Source: an uncultured Alphaproteobacteria bacterium (GTDB lineage: Bacteria; Pseudomonadota; Alphaproteobacteria; RF32; CAG-239). From it: DNA of 64,000 nt. The notes beneath the pieces are model-generated. The model was not told the DNA's origin, did not search any database, and saw nothing but the letters and a program-made list of their open reading frames with translations. This document shows, piece by piece, positions 26,771 to 34,686 of the stretch (its first letter is position 1; each line of letters begins with the position of its first letter). The position numbers and the translations under genes were made by a program. The stretch is from the NCBI GenBank assembly GCA_944391445.1, contig CALXTL010000002.1, forward strand, positions 1 through 64,000, in the 5' to 3' direction.

Positions 26771-27148
26771 TTACTTTAAATCTTGCTGAACTTTAGGATC
26801 GCGCAACAGTTTTTCAATATTGTCAACGGCTTCAAATGTTTTATCGACCCGAAAATTAATTTCCGGTACATAGCGCAGCGACGTGCCGGCGGCCACCTGC
26901 TTCCTGAAAAAATTTGATGCCAGCTGCAACCCGCCCAAAACTTCCTGCAGATAGCTGCCGTTGGTGGTCATAAACCACACCGTGCAATATTTCAGATCCG
27001 GAGACACCGTCACTTTGGTTACCGTCACCATTGTGTCGATTCCTTCCAGATTATGCACCTCGCCGCGATCAATAAAATTAACGATGATTTTGCGGATTTC
27101 CTGCGCCACCCGCAGTTGCCGTTGCGACGGCTCTTTGTTTTCAGCCAT
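26771..27148 (-). CDS. rbfA: Ribosome-binding factor A
   Basis: Assembly factor for the 30S subunit, needed for 16S rRNA 5'-end maturation and cold adaptation. The 125 residues begin MAENKEPSQRQLRVAQEIRK and contain VTVTKVTVSPDLKYCTVWF and the typical ending region LRYVPEINFRVDKTFEAVD. AAGGAG lies 7 bases before the ATG at 27148; the longer frame to 27223 would run through the fabG terminator. infB and nusA, frequent upstream neighbours, are not here. Confidence 0.94.
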   Translation of the reverse strand: MAENKEPSQRQLRVAQEIRKIIVNFIDRGEVHNLEGIDTMVTVTKVTVSPDLKYCTVWFMTTNGSYLQEVLGGLQLASNFFRKQVAAGTSLRYVPEINFRVDKTFEAVDNIEKLLRDPKVQQDLK

Positions 27149-27205
27149 AAATTTTCTCCTTGAACAACTTTTACTTTTATAGCGGCTCTTTGCAATTTTA
27201 GCAAT

Positions 27206-27234
27206 AAAAAACAGGCGAAGCATTCCCCGCCTGT
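27206..27234 (-). terminator. Rho-independent terminator after fabG
   Basis: On the minus strand, ACAGGCG (revcomp 27228-27234) pairs with CGCCTGT (revcomp 27211-27217), followed by TTTTTATTG. It ends the fabD-fabG unit about 30 bases after the fabG stop and just before the rbfA ribosome binding region. Confidence 0.88.
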
Positions 27235-27265
27235 CTCAAATACAATCGCGACAAACCGACAACGG

Positions 27266-28003
27266 CTATATCATTGCCATACCGCCGTTGATATTAATCG
27301 TCTGACCGGTAATATACTGCGCTTCATCCGAAGCCAGAAAAGCCACAACATTGGCAATATCCTGTGCTTCGCCGAGTTTGCCTTCCGGAATTTTGGCCAG
27401 CAGCGCATCTTTAACATCCTGCGGCAAAACATCTGTCATCGGCGTGCGAATAAAACCCGGCGCAATTGAATTGACCGTAATTCCGCGTGAGCCGACTTCC
27501 TGTGCCAGACATTTGTTCATGGCGATCATTCCAGCCTTAGAAGCGGAATAGTTTGCCTGTCCGGCATTGCCGGTAACCCCGACGACCGAAGCAATACCGA
27601 TAATCCGGCCGAAACGGCGTTTCATCATACCGCGGACAGCAGCCTTTGCCAGTTTGAAACCGGCTGACAGATTAACATCCAAAACCAGCTGCCAGTCTTC
27701 ATCGCTCATGCGGATAAACAAATTATCGCGGGTCAAACCGGCGTTATTGACCAAAATATCAATCCGGCCGAGTTTTTCTTCAACCTGGGCAACCAGATTC
27801 TTGACATCATCGGCATTGGTCAAGTTTGCCGTAAAAACTTCGACATTGCTGCCAAGTTCGGCTTTCAGTTTCTGCATCGGTTCTTCGCGCATATCGGTCA
27901 GAGCCAAAATAGCGCCCTGTGCATGCAATGTGCGGGCAATTTTATCGCCGATACCGCCGGCAGCGCCGGTAATCAGAGCAACTTTTCCATCTAATCTAAA
28001 CAT
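27266..28003 (-). CDS. fabG: 3-oxoacyl-[acyl-carrier-protein] reductase
   Basis: NADPH-dependent reduction of beta-ketoacyl-ACP in fatty acid elongation. The 245 residues form a short-chain dehydrogenase with the Rossmann motif TGAAGGIGDKIA near the N-terminus, the NNAG motif (LVNNAGLTRDN), the catalytic serine in GIASVVGVTGNAGQ and the YxxxK pair in YSASKAGMIA. It lies 24 bases after fabD. acpP and fabF, common next genes, do not follow; a terminator does. Confidence 0.95.
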   Translation of the reverse strand: MFRLDGKVALITGAAGGIGDKIARTLHAQGAILALTDMREEPMQKLKAELGSNVEVFTANLTNADDVKNLVAQVEEKLGRIDILVNNAGLTRDNLFIRMSDEDWQLVLDVNLSAGFKLAKAAVRGMMKRRFGRIIGIASVVGVTGNAGQANYSASKAGMIAMNKCLAQEVGSRGITVNSIAPGFIRTPMTDVLPQDVKDALLAKIPEGKLGEAQDIANVVAFLASDEAQYITGQTININGGMAMI

Positions 28004-28027
28004 CTTTTTATCCTTTGCATCTAAAAC

Positions 28028-28978
28028 TTAGTTTTTCAAATTTTTAACAAGTTCTTCAATTTCGGCCGGAGCACCTGCTGAAACAACATTGATTTCGCTG
28101 TGGCTTCTTCTGATAATGCCCGAGAGAACTTTACCGGCACCAAGTTCAACTGTTTCTCCGACATCTTCTTCCGCCATAAAGTCCACCGTTTCTCGCCACC
28201 GAACAGATCCCGTCACTTGTTTGACCAGATTGTCAACCAAGGCTTTCTCCTCGGTCACCGGCATTGCCGTCACATTTGAAATCAGAGGAATTTGCGGCCG
28301 ATTTGCCTTCACTTTGGCCAGCGCTTCTGCCATAACCTCTGCGGCCGGCTGCATCAGCGGACTGTGAAAAGGCGCGCTGACCGGCAGCTTAATACAGCGT
28401 TTGGCACCAAACTCCGCGGCAATTTCAACCGCTTTTTCTATGGCTTCAATATGCCCGGACAAAACAACTTGCCCGTTGGCATTGTCATTGGCCGCAACAC
28501 AAACATATTTGCCGTCGGCACAAGCCTCTGCCAAAGCAACCACGTCCTGATACGATACGCCGATAACGGCAGCCATGCCGCCGAGCCCGACGGGAACGGC
28601 CTTTTGCATGGCGTCACCGCGGGTACGGAGCAGTTTGGCAGTATCCGTCAATGAGAAAACTCCGGCGGCACAAGCCGCTGCATATTCACCCAGAGAGTGA
28701 CCCGCCACAAAACTGGCACAATCGGACAGTTTAATACCAAAATCCTGTTCAAGAACTCTGACCACGGCCATTGAATGAGCCATCAGAGCCGGTTGAGCGT
28801 TGGAAGTAAGAGTCAGATCCTGTTCCGGACCTTCAATCATAATTTTAAACAAGTCTTGGCCAAGAGCGTCATTAACCTCCTCAAAGACTCGTTTTGCCGA
28901 TGTAAAATTATCGGCAAGCTCTTTTCCCATGCCGACAAATTGTGAACCCTGGCCTGGAAAAACGAATGCTCTTTTCAT
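28028..28978 (-). CDS. fabD: Malonyl CoA-acyl carrier protein transacylase
   Basis: Transfers malonyl groups from CoA to acyl carrier protein, supplying two-carbon units for fatty acid synthesis. The 316 residues start MKRAFVFPGQGSQFVGMG and contain the nucleophile elbow GHSLGEY and the catalytic histidine region KLPVSAPFHSPLM. AAGGA is 10 bases before the ATG at 28978; an in-frame TTG two codons earlier is less likely. It is the first gene of the fabD-fabG pair and diverges from ftsK. Confidence 0.96.
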   Translation of the reverse strand: MKRAFVFPGQGSQFVGMGKELADNFTSAKRVFEEVNDALGQDLFKIMIEGPEQDLTLTSNAQPALMAHSMAVVRVLEQDFGIKLSDCASFVAGHSLGEYAAACAAGVFSLTDTAKLLRTRGDAMQKAVPVGLGGMAAVIGVSYQDVVALAEACADGKYVCVAANDNANGQVVLSGHIEAIEKAVEIAAEFGAKRCIKLPVSAPFHSPLMQPAAEVMAEALAKVKANRPQIPLISNVTAMPVTEEKALVDNLVKQVTGSVRWRETVDFMAEEDVGETVELGAGKVLSGIIRRSHSEINVVSAGAPAEIEELVKNLKN

Positions 28979-29016
28979 AAACAAAAAATCCTTGTTTGAT
29001 TAAAACAACCTCTGAA

Positions 29017-29044
29017 TCTTTAGCGACTTAGCATCAAAAGTCAA
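29017..29044 (-). promoter_or_regulatory. Putative promoter of fabD-fabG
   Basis: On the minus strand, TTGACT (29039-29044) and TAAAGA (29017-29022) are separated by 16 bases, about 40 bases before fabD. The -35 is good, the -10 modest. Confidence 0.45.
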
Positions 29045-29151
29045 GTTTTAAAACTCTTTTATTGAGAGCAAAATCTTAACCATATTAAGAGAAAATTGAG
29101 AATTAGCCCCTATACTGGCAACAATTAAAAGTCTGTTCTGAAAGGCAAAAA

Positions 29152-31413
29152 ATGGCAAAACGCAAAAAAGAAAAAACATTTCTGAGCAAACTCGGTCGGC
29201 GCGGTTTCGGACTGGTGCTGATGTTGTGGACAATCAGTCTGCTTTTGAGCTGCTTGTTCTACCATGCCGGAGACGCCGGATATAATCTGGCCTCTTCCTC
29301 CTCGGTGCAAAACCGTCTGGGTGCATATGGTGCCAAAAACGCAGATCTGATCTTAACTTGGTTTGGTCTGGCATTGCCGATATTCCTGATAGCCCCGTTG
29401 CTATGGAGCTACGGCTTTTTACGCCTGAGAGATTTCTTCCGTCCGTATTGGCGGCTGTTTGCTTTTGGGCTGGGTACATTGTGTCTTTCCACATTTTTCG
29501 GTTTGATCAGCAGTTGTTGCGCCGCTTTTCGCCTTGGTGGCAACATTGGTCTTTTCTTTTCGCGCAACTTTTTGACTTTGTTCAAAAAATTTTATGTTTT
29601 TGACGGTGCACATCACATTCTGGCTGCGGTTTTTCTGCTGATAGCCTTTGTCTCGTTCAATCTGGCCTGCGGCCTGACCTTTTCTTCATGGATTCGTCTT
29701 TGCCGCCGGATTGGAGCGGGAATTTTCTGGAGTGCGAAAAAATGCATGGCAGGAAGCGCCTGGTTCTGCGGCCTTTTTGCCGGATCAACAGTTGAGCAGG
29801 CAAAACCCAAGACTCCCCGGACCAAACGCGAACCCAAACCGCGCAAAGAACCTGTCATTTCAGAAAAACCGACAGAAATACCCAGACCGGCCAAACCGCG
29901 CAAACCCGCAGATGACGGTTATCGCTTCCCCGACATCAATCTGCTATCAACCGCCAAAGACAAAACGGCCGCCGCCGTCAGTCAGAAAGAGCTCGATAAA
30001 ACCGCTCTTGAGCTCGAAAGCGTTTTGCAGGAATTCGGCGTCAACGGCAAAATTGTCAAGGTCCGGCCCGGCCCGGTCGTCACCTTGTACGAACTTGAAC
30101 CTGCACCCGGCACCAAAAGCGCCCGTGTTATTGGCCTGGCTGATGATATTGCCCGCTCAATGAGCGCGGTTTCCGTACGTATTGCAGTTGTCCCGGGTTC
30201 CAACACCATCGGCATTGAGTTGCCCAACAAAACCCGCGAAATTGTCTATCTGCGTGACCTGCTTGAAAGCAAAGACTTTACCGATTCCAAAGCGGCACTG
30301 ACCATCACGCTGGGCAAAGACATCGGCGGCAAAAATACTTATGCCGACTTGGCCAAAATGCCGCACCTGCTGGTCGCCGGAACAACTGGTTCCGGCAAAT
30401 CCGTCGGTGTCAACTCTATGATCATTTCTTTGTTGTACAAAATGCGTCCGGAAGAATGCAAATTGATCATGATTGACCCGAAAATGCTTGAATTTACCAT
30501 GTATAACGGCATTCCGCATCTGCTCACCCCGGTTATCACCGATCCGGGCAAAGCCGTCGTCGGACTCAAATGGGCCGTCCGTGAAATGGAAGACCGCTAC
30601 CGCGCCATGGCCAAACTCAATGTTCGCAACATCACCGGCTACAACAAACGCCTCGAAGAACTGCGCGAAAGCGGTGAAAAAGTTTCCCGCACCGTGCAAA
30701 CAGGCTTTGATGCCGAAACCGGAAAACCGATTTACGAAGAACAGGAGCTCGACCTCACGCCGCTGCCTTATATTGTGATTGTGGTTGATGAAATGGCCGA
30801 CCTGATGCTTGTCGCCGGTAAAGAAGTGGAAGCGGCTATCCAGCGCTTGGCTCAAATGGCGCGCGCCGCAGGCATCCATTTAATCATGTCGACACAAAGA
30901 CCTTCGGTTGATGTCATCACCGGCACCATCAAAGCCAATTTTCCGACCCGCATCAGTTTTCAGGTCACTTCCAAAATTGACAGTCGCACCATTCTGGGAG
31001 AACAGGGCGCCGAACAACTGCTGGGTATGGGTGACATGCTTTACATGCCGGCGGGTCAGAGGCCCTGCCGCGTTCATGCCCCGTTTGTTAAAGACAGCGA
31101 AGTTGAACAAATCGTCGAATTTTTAAAACAGCAGCGCGAACCGGAATATGTCGAGGAAGTCACCGCCGGCGAACTCAACCCGGCGAGCAATGACAAACCG
31201 GTTTTTGATAACGGCAATTTCAGCTCGGGCAGCGACGACGATCTGTACCGTCAGGCCGTGGAAATTGTCCGCAACGACAAAAAAGCCTCCACCAGCTATG
31301 TCCAGCGTCGGCTGCGCATCGGATATAACCGTGCCGCAACGCTGATTGAACGTATGGAGGAAGAAGGAGTCATCTCTGCCCCGGATCACGCCGGCCGCCG
31401 CGAAGTTCTCTAA
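29152..31413 (+). CDS. ftsK: DNA translocase FtsK
   Basis: Septum-located DNA pump that clears chromosome ends during division and activates dimer resolution. The 753 residues have about four membrane segments in the first 190 residues, a short proline- and basic-rich linker (about 220-260) and the motor. The motor carries Walker A GTTGSGKSVGVN and Walker B IVIVVDEMADLML. The C-terminal winged-helix gamma domain (about 690-750) ends RRLRIGYNRAATLIERMEEE and would read KOPS-like sequences. AAAGG precedes the ATG. The gene is monocistronic, ending at a strong bidirectional terminator. Confidence 0.97.
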   Translation: MAKRKKEKTFLSKLGRRGFGLVLMLWTISLLLSCLFYHAGDAGYNLASSSSVQNRLGAYGAKNADLILTWFGLALPIFLIAPLLWSYGFLRLRDFFRPYWRLFAFGLGTLCLSTFFGLISSCCAAFRLGGNIGLFFSRNFLTLFKKFYVFDGAHHILAAVFLLIAFVSFNLACGLTFSSWIRLCRRIGAGIFWSAKKCMAGSAWFCGLFAGSTVEQAKPKTPRTKREPKPRKEPVISEKPTEIPRPAKPRKPADDGYRFPDINLLSTAKDKTAAAVSQKELDKTALELESVLQEFGVNGKIVKVRPGPVVTLYELEPAPGTKSARVIGLADDIARSMSAVSVRIAVVPGSNTIGIELPNKTREIVYLRDLLESKDFTDSKAALTITLGKDIGGKNTYADLAKMPHLLVAGTTGSGKSVGVNSMIISLLYKMRPEECKLIMIDPKMLEFTMYNGIPHLLTPVITDPGKAVVGLKWAVREMEDRYRAMAKLNVRNITGYNKRLEELRESGEKVSRTVQTGFDAETGKPIYEEQELDLTPLPYIVIVVDEMADLMLVAGKEVEAAIQRLAQMARAAGIHLIMSTQRPSVDVITGTIKANFPTRISFQVTSKIDSRTILGEQGAEQLLGMGDMLYMPAGQRPCRVHAPFVKDSEVEQIVEFLKQQREPEYVEEVTAGELNPASNDKPVFDNGNFSSGSDDDLYRQAVEIVRNDKKASTSYVQRRLRIGYNRAATLIERMEEEGVISAPDHAGRREVL

Positions 31414-31431
31414 ACCCGTCATAAAGCAGAT

Positions 31432-31465
31432 AAAAAAACACCGCCTTTGCAGGCGGTGTTTTTTT
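31432..31465. terminator. Bidirectional terminator between ftsK and rplI
   Basis: A 14-base-pair stem, AAAAAAACACCGCC (31432-31445) with GGCGGTGTTTTTTT (31452-31465) and a TTTGCA loop. It has A and T runs on both sides, so it can end ftsK rightward and rpsF-rpsR-rplI leftward. Confidence 0.93.
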
Positions 31466-31482
31466 ATCTGAAACCCGAAATT

Positions 31483-31968
31483 TTATTCGGCAGAAAAGGC
31501 TTTTGCCTGTTTGGCTGCTTCATCGTCTGTTCTGGCCACATTAACCAAAATAGACTGCGAAACCTCAGGATGCAGATTCAGCGTTACTTTGTAAACGCCG
31601 AGGTCTTTAATGGTTTTTTCCAGATAAACCTGGCGACGCTCCACATTAAAACCGGCCTCTTTAATCGCGGCGGCAATATCGCGGATGGTAACCGAGCCGT
31701 AAAGCTGACCGGTTTCGGCAGCCTGACGGATCAAAACCGCGGAAAATCCTTTGAGAGAATCAGACAATTTGCTGGCTTCCTCAAACAGTTTCTTATTGTG
31801 AGCCTCCAGTTCGGCTTTCTGTTTTTCATAAAAGGCCATGTTGGCTTCCGTAGCCCGCAAAGCTTTTTTCTGCGGCAACAGGTAATTACGGGCATATCCG
31901 TTTTTAACCGATACTTTCTCACCCATTTTACCTAATTTTTCTACATGCTCAAGAAGGATAACTTCCAT
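31483..31968 (-). CDS. rplI: 50S ribosomal protein L9
   Basis: Elongated two-domain protein at the base of the L1 stalk that limits frameshifting. The 161 residues begin MEVILLEHVEKLGKMGEKVS and continue with KNGYARNYLLPQKKALRAT, the family signature; a long helix and C-terminal domain follow. It lies 15 bases after rpsR as the last gene of the rpsF-rpsR-rplI operon. Confidence 0.97.
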   Translation of the reverse strand: MEVILLEHVEKLGKMGEKVSVKNGYARNYLLPQKKALRATEANMAFYEKQKAELEAHNKKLFEEASKLSDSLKGFSAVLIRQAAETGQLYGSVTIRDIAAAIKEAGFNVERRQVYLEKTIKDLGVYKVTLNLHPEVSQSILVNVARTDDEAAKQAKAFSAE

Positions 31969-31983
31969 TTCTCGTCTCCTCCC

Positions 31984-32211
31984 TTACATCGCAACATACG
32001 GCAATAAACCGAGATAACGGGCGCGTTTGATGGCGCGGGCCAGCTCTCTCTGTTTTTTTGCAGAAACCGAAGTAATACGGCTGGGGATGATCTTGCCTTT
32101 TTCCGAAATATAACGAGACAAAAGCTTAACATCCTTATAGTCGATCTTCAATCCGTCTTCGCCGGAAAACGGACAGCTTTTTCTTCTTCTGAAGAATACT
32201 TGTTTAGCCAT
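31984..32211 (-). CDS. rpsR: 30S ribosomal protein S18
   Basis: Binds with S6 to the 16S central domain. The 75 residues contain [19 protein letters not shown] and [20 protein letters not shown], the family signature. It starts 11 bases after rpsF in the standard order. The S6-S18 complex is known in several phyla to bind its own mRNA leader, relevant to the structured leader upstream of rpsF. Confidence 0.97.
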   Translation of the reverse strand: MAKQVFFRRRKSCPFSGEDGLKIDYKDVKLLSRYISEKGKIIPSRITSVSAKKQRELARAIKRARYLGLLPYVAM

Positions 32212-32222
32212 GTTTTGTTCTC

Positions 32223-32558
32223 CTATTCCTCTGCAGCGGCGGTTTCGGCCTCAGAGCCGGCAGCCTCTGAAAATTCATCCACTTTGACGGTCATATAACG
32301 GATAATATCTTCGTTAACTCTCATCAAACGTTCATATTCCGCAATGGCGGAAGCCGGCGCGGAAATATTCAGCAAAACATAATGGCCTTTGCGGTTTTTC
32401 TTGATGCGATAAGCCAGGTTTTTAAGCCCCCAGTTATCGACGCGGACAACTTCGCCGCCTTCTTTGGCGATAGCATTGCTCAGTTCCGATACAATTGACG
32501 AAACCTGCGAAGCGCCCAAATCCTGACGTGCAATCAGCACGCTTTCATATTTAGTCAT
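32223..32558 (-). CDS. rpsF: 30S ribosomal protein S6
   Basis: Ferredoxin-like protein that pairs with S18 on 16S rRNA. The 111 residues begin [19 protein letters not shown] and contain [20 protein letters not shown] and the segment [14 protein letters not shown]. The acidic, alanine-rich tail is typical. AAGGAG lies before the start. It leads the operon, which has a promoter about 90 bases upstream and two hairpins in the leader. Confidence 0.97.
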   Translation of the reverse strand: MTKYESVLIARQDLGASQVSSIVSELSNAIAKEGGEVVRVDNWGLKNLAYRIKKNRKGHYVLLNISAPASAIAEYERLMRVNEDIIRYMTVKVDEFSEAAGSEAETAAAEE

Positions 32559-32592
32559 AAAATTAAATCTCCTTATGGATTTCTCAACAAAT

Positions 32593-32641
32593 GACCCTTG
32601 GCGGGTCGGTTCTTGTATAGCCGCCGTTCCAAGGCGGCAAG
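32593..32641 (-). promoter_or_regulatory. Structured leader of the rpsF operon, candidate S6:S18 autoregulatory element
   Basis: In the minus-strand transcript, a hairpin CTT-GCCGCC / GGCGGC-TATAC-AAG (32612-32641, 7-base loop, asymmetric internal loop) is followed by a second hairpin GACCC/GGGTC (32593-32607). Both begin within a few bases of the predicted transcript start and lie 35-85 bases before rpsF. CCG trinucleotides, important in known S6:S18 sites, occur in and between the hairpins. The structure is seen; its function is inferred. Confidence 0.4.
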
Positions 32642-32652
32642 GGACGTTGCCA

Positions 32653-32680
32653 TAAATAGCACAAAATCCTCAATTTGCAA
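32653..32680 (-). promoter_or_regulatory. Putative promoter of rpsF-rpsR-rplI
   Basis: On the minus strand, TTGCAA (32675-32680) and TATTTA (32653-32658) are 16 bases apart, placing the transcript start near 32646, directly before the leader hairpins. Confidence 0.4.
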
Positions 32681-32757
32681 GCATTTTCTTTACTTCATTT
32701 TAAAGAAGAATTAAACTTTTTGCATTACGCTGGGTCTGTTAAAAGGACAAAACAAAC

Positions 32758-33144
32758 ATGAACGGCATCAAATTCGGCATATTTCTAGGCCTCTGGCTGG
32801 TTTTAGGCATAGCTGCGCCGGCTTATTCCTGCGATATCTGCGACTGGAAAAGCTGGTTTCGCTCCGACGCTGAAGAACCGGCCCCGAAGCCTCAGCCGCA
32901 AAAACTTGACGTCATTTCCGATTTAGCTGTATCAATCAATCTGCAAAATCCCTATACCCGCAAAATTGCCCGCTGTTACAACAATAACTTCTCCTCAGCC
33001 GAAGAATGCGCCCGCTATTTTGAACAGCTTGGTTTTGTCCGTTTTCGGGACATCCCTTATAAAACAGCAGATTACGACTTTTTACATGTCGACACATTCC
33101 CCACGCGCCGCTGGCGTGATTCTGAACTGACCTCTCGTTGGTAA
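32758..33144 (+). CDS. Small exported protein of unknown function
   Basis: The 128-residue protein has a clear signal peptide (hydrophobic core FGIFLGLWLVLGIAAPAYS, cleavage near residue 24), then a CDICDW motif, a proline-rich stretch and a compact C-terminal part with two further cysteines (ARCYNNN, EECARYF). Four cysteines after cleavage suggest disulfide bonds in the periplasm or outside. I do not recognise the family. AAAGGA lies 10 bases before the ATG. It ends 5 bases before comM, so the two are probably cotranscribed, although comM is cytoplasmic. Confidence 0.7.
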   Translation: MNGIKFGIFLGLWLVLGIAAPAYSCDICDWKSWFRSDAEEPAPKPQPQKLDVISDLAVSINLQNPYTRKIARCYNNNFSSAEECARYFEQLGFVRFRDIPYKTADYDFLHVDTFPTRRWRDSELTSRW

Positions 33145-33149
33145 ATGCC

Positions 33150-34658
33150 ATGTTGTCCCGCGTCAATACCATAACTTTCAACGGGCTGGAAATTCTTGAC
33201 GTTGATCTGCAGGTGCAAATTTCAGCCGGTCTGCCCAATTTTATCATTGTCGGATTGCCCGACAAAGCAATCGCCGAAAGCAAAGAACGCGTCCGTGCCG
33301 CTTTGCAGTCACTTGGTCTCAGCCTGCCGGCCAAACGCATTGTCATTAATCTTGCGCCGGCAGATTTGTTCAAAGAAGGCTCGCATTTTGACCTGCCGAT
33401 TGCTTTAGGCATTCTCGCGGTAATGAATGCCATTCCCGCCACAGCCTTAAATCATTACCTGGCGTTGGGAGAACTGGGGTTGGACGGAGCCTTACTGCCG
33501 GTTAACGGTGTTTTGCCTGTCGCCGTTCATGCCAAAAAACAAAAACGCGGTCTCATTTGTCCGCAAACCTCAGGCACTGAAGCTCTTTGGGCCGGATTGG
33601 ACGACATTATTGCTGCGCCGCGGTTGACCGACCTGATTAATCATTTACAAAACAAAATCGTTTTGCCGCCGCCGCAAAAACAATCGCCTGCAAGACAAGA
33701 AGTTATTTTGGATATGGCCGACGTCAAAGGGCAGGAAAGTGCCAAAAAAGCGCTGGAAGTTGCGGCCGCCGGCGGTCACAATTTGCTGATGATCGGCCCG
33801 CCCGGATCCGGAAAATCGATGTTGGCTGCCAGACTGCCTGGCATTTTGCCGCCCTTGTCTTCGGAAGAAGCTCTGGCCACCAGCATGATTCATTCTGTCG
33901 CCGGCGAGCTCAAAAACGGTCAAATCTGCTTTGAGCGTCCGTTTCGCGCGCCGCATCACAATGCTTCCACACCGGCCTTGGTTGGCGGCGGCCGCAAAGC
34001 CGAACCCGGAGAAATTTCTCTGGCGCACAACGGCGTCCTGTTTCTGGACGAACTTCCCGAATTCAGCCGCGCTGCCCTGGAAGCCTTGCGGCAGCCTCTG
34101 GAAAACGGCAAAATCAGCATTTCCCGTGTCAACGCGCATACAACTTATCCTGCCGCTTTTCAACTGGTGGCCGCCATGAATCCTTGTCGTTGCGGACATT
34201 TGGGTGACCCAGGACGCGAATGCCCGCGGGCGCCGCAATGCGCACGGGAATATCAGTCCAAAATATCCGGACCTTTACTGGACCGTATTGATATCCGCAT
34301 TGAAGTGCCTGCCGTCAGCCCGTGGGACCTTGCCGGAGTCAAAAAAGGCGAAACCTCTGAAGTCATCCGCCGCCGTGTCATTGCCGCAAGACAAATTCAG
34401 GCATCCAGGCTGAAGAAACTCGGAATTTCTGATTATTTCACCAACGCGGGCCTCAAAGGGGCTTTGCTGGAAGAAGTGGCCGCACTTGACAACGAGGCGC
34501 AAAACCTGCTGATTGCCTATGCCGAACGCAACAAACTTTCCGCCCGGGCTTATCATCGCACTTTGCGGTTAGCAAGAACAATTGCGGACTTGCAAAACGA
34601 ATCAAAAATTCTTAAAATGCACATTGCGGAGGCTTTGTCTTATCGGCGCAGCCTGTAA
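33150..34658 (+). CDS. comM: YifB/ComM family AAA+ ATPase
   Basis: Hexameric helicase-like ATPase that in naturally competent bacteria helps branch migration during integration of donor DNA; it is widespread also in non-competent species. The 502 residues start MLSRVNTITFNGLEILDVD and have an N-terminal Lon-like domain, a central Mg-chelatase-type AAA+ domain with Walker A GPPGSGKSMLAARLPG and Walker B VLFLDELPEF, and a C-terminal domain with ARAYHRTLRLARTIADL. The start is the ATG at 33150; there is no clear ribosome binding site, consistent with coupling to the gene just upstream. Confidence 0.93.
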   Translation: MLSRVNTITFNGLEILDVDLQVQISAGLPNFIIVGLPDKAIAESKERVRAALQSLGLSLPAKRIVINLAPADLFKEGSHFDLPIALGILAVMNAIPATALNHYLALGELGLDGALLPVNGVLPVAVHAKKQKRGLICPQTSGTEALWAGLDDIIAAPRLTDLINHLQNKIVLPPPQKQSPARQEVILDMADVKGQESAKKALEVAAAGGHNLLMIGPPGSGKSMLAARLPGILPPLSSEEALATSMIHSVAGELKNGQICFERPFRAPHHNASTPALVGGGRKAEPGEISLAHNGVLFLDELPEFSRAALEALRQPLENGKISISRVNAHTTYPAAFQLVAAMNPCRCGHLGDPGRECPRAPQCAREYQSKISGPLLDRIDIRIEVPAVSPWDLAGVKKGETSEVIRRRVIAARQIQASRLKKLGISDYFTNAGLKGALLEEVAALDNEAQNLLIAYAERNKLSARAYHRTLRLARTIADLQNESKILKMHIAEALSYRRSL

Positions 34659-34686
34659 TCCGGCAGTAAAATCAGGAGCATTTGTA

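Noticed and set aside
34582..34686. N-terminal extension of the lipoprotein reading frame overlapping comM
   Set aside because: The ATG at 34687 has AGGAG at 8 bases and begins a lipoprotein signal peptide; the extension would bury it.
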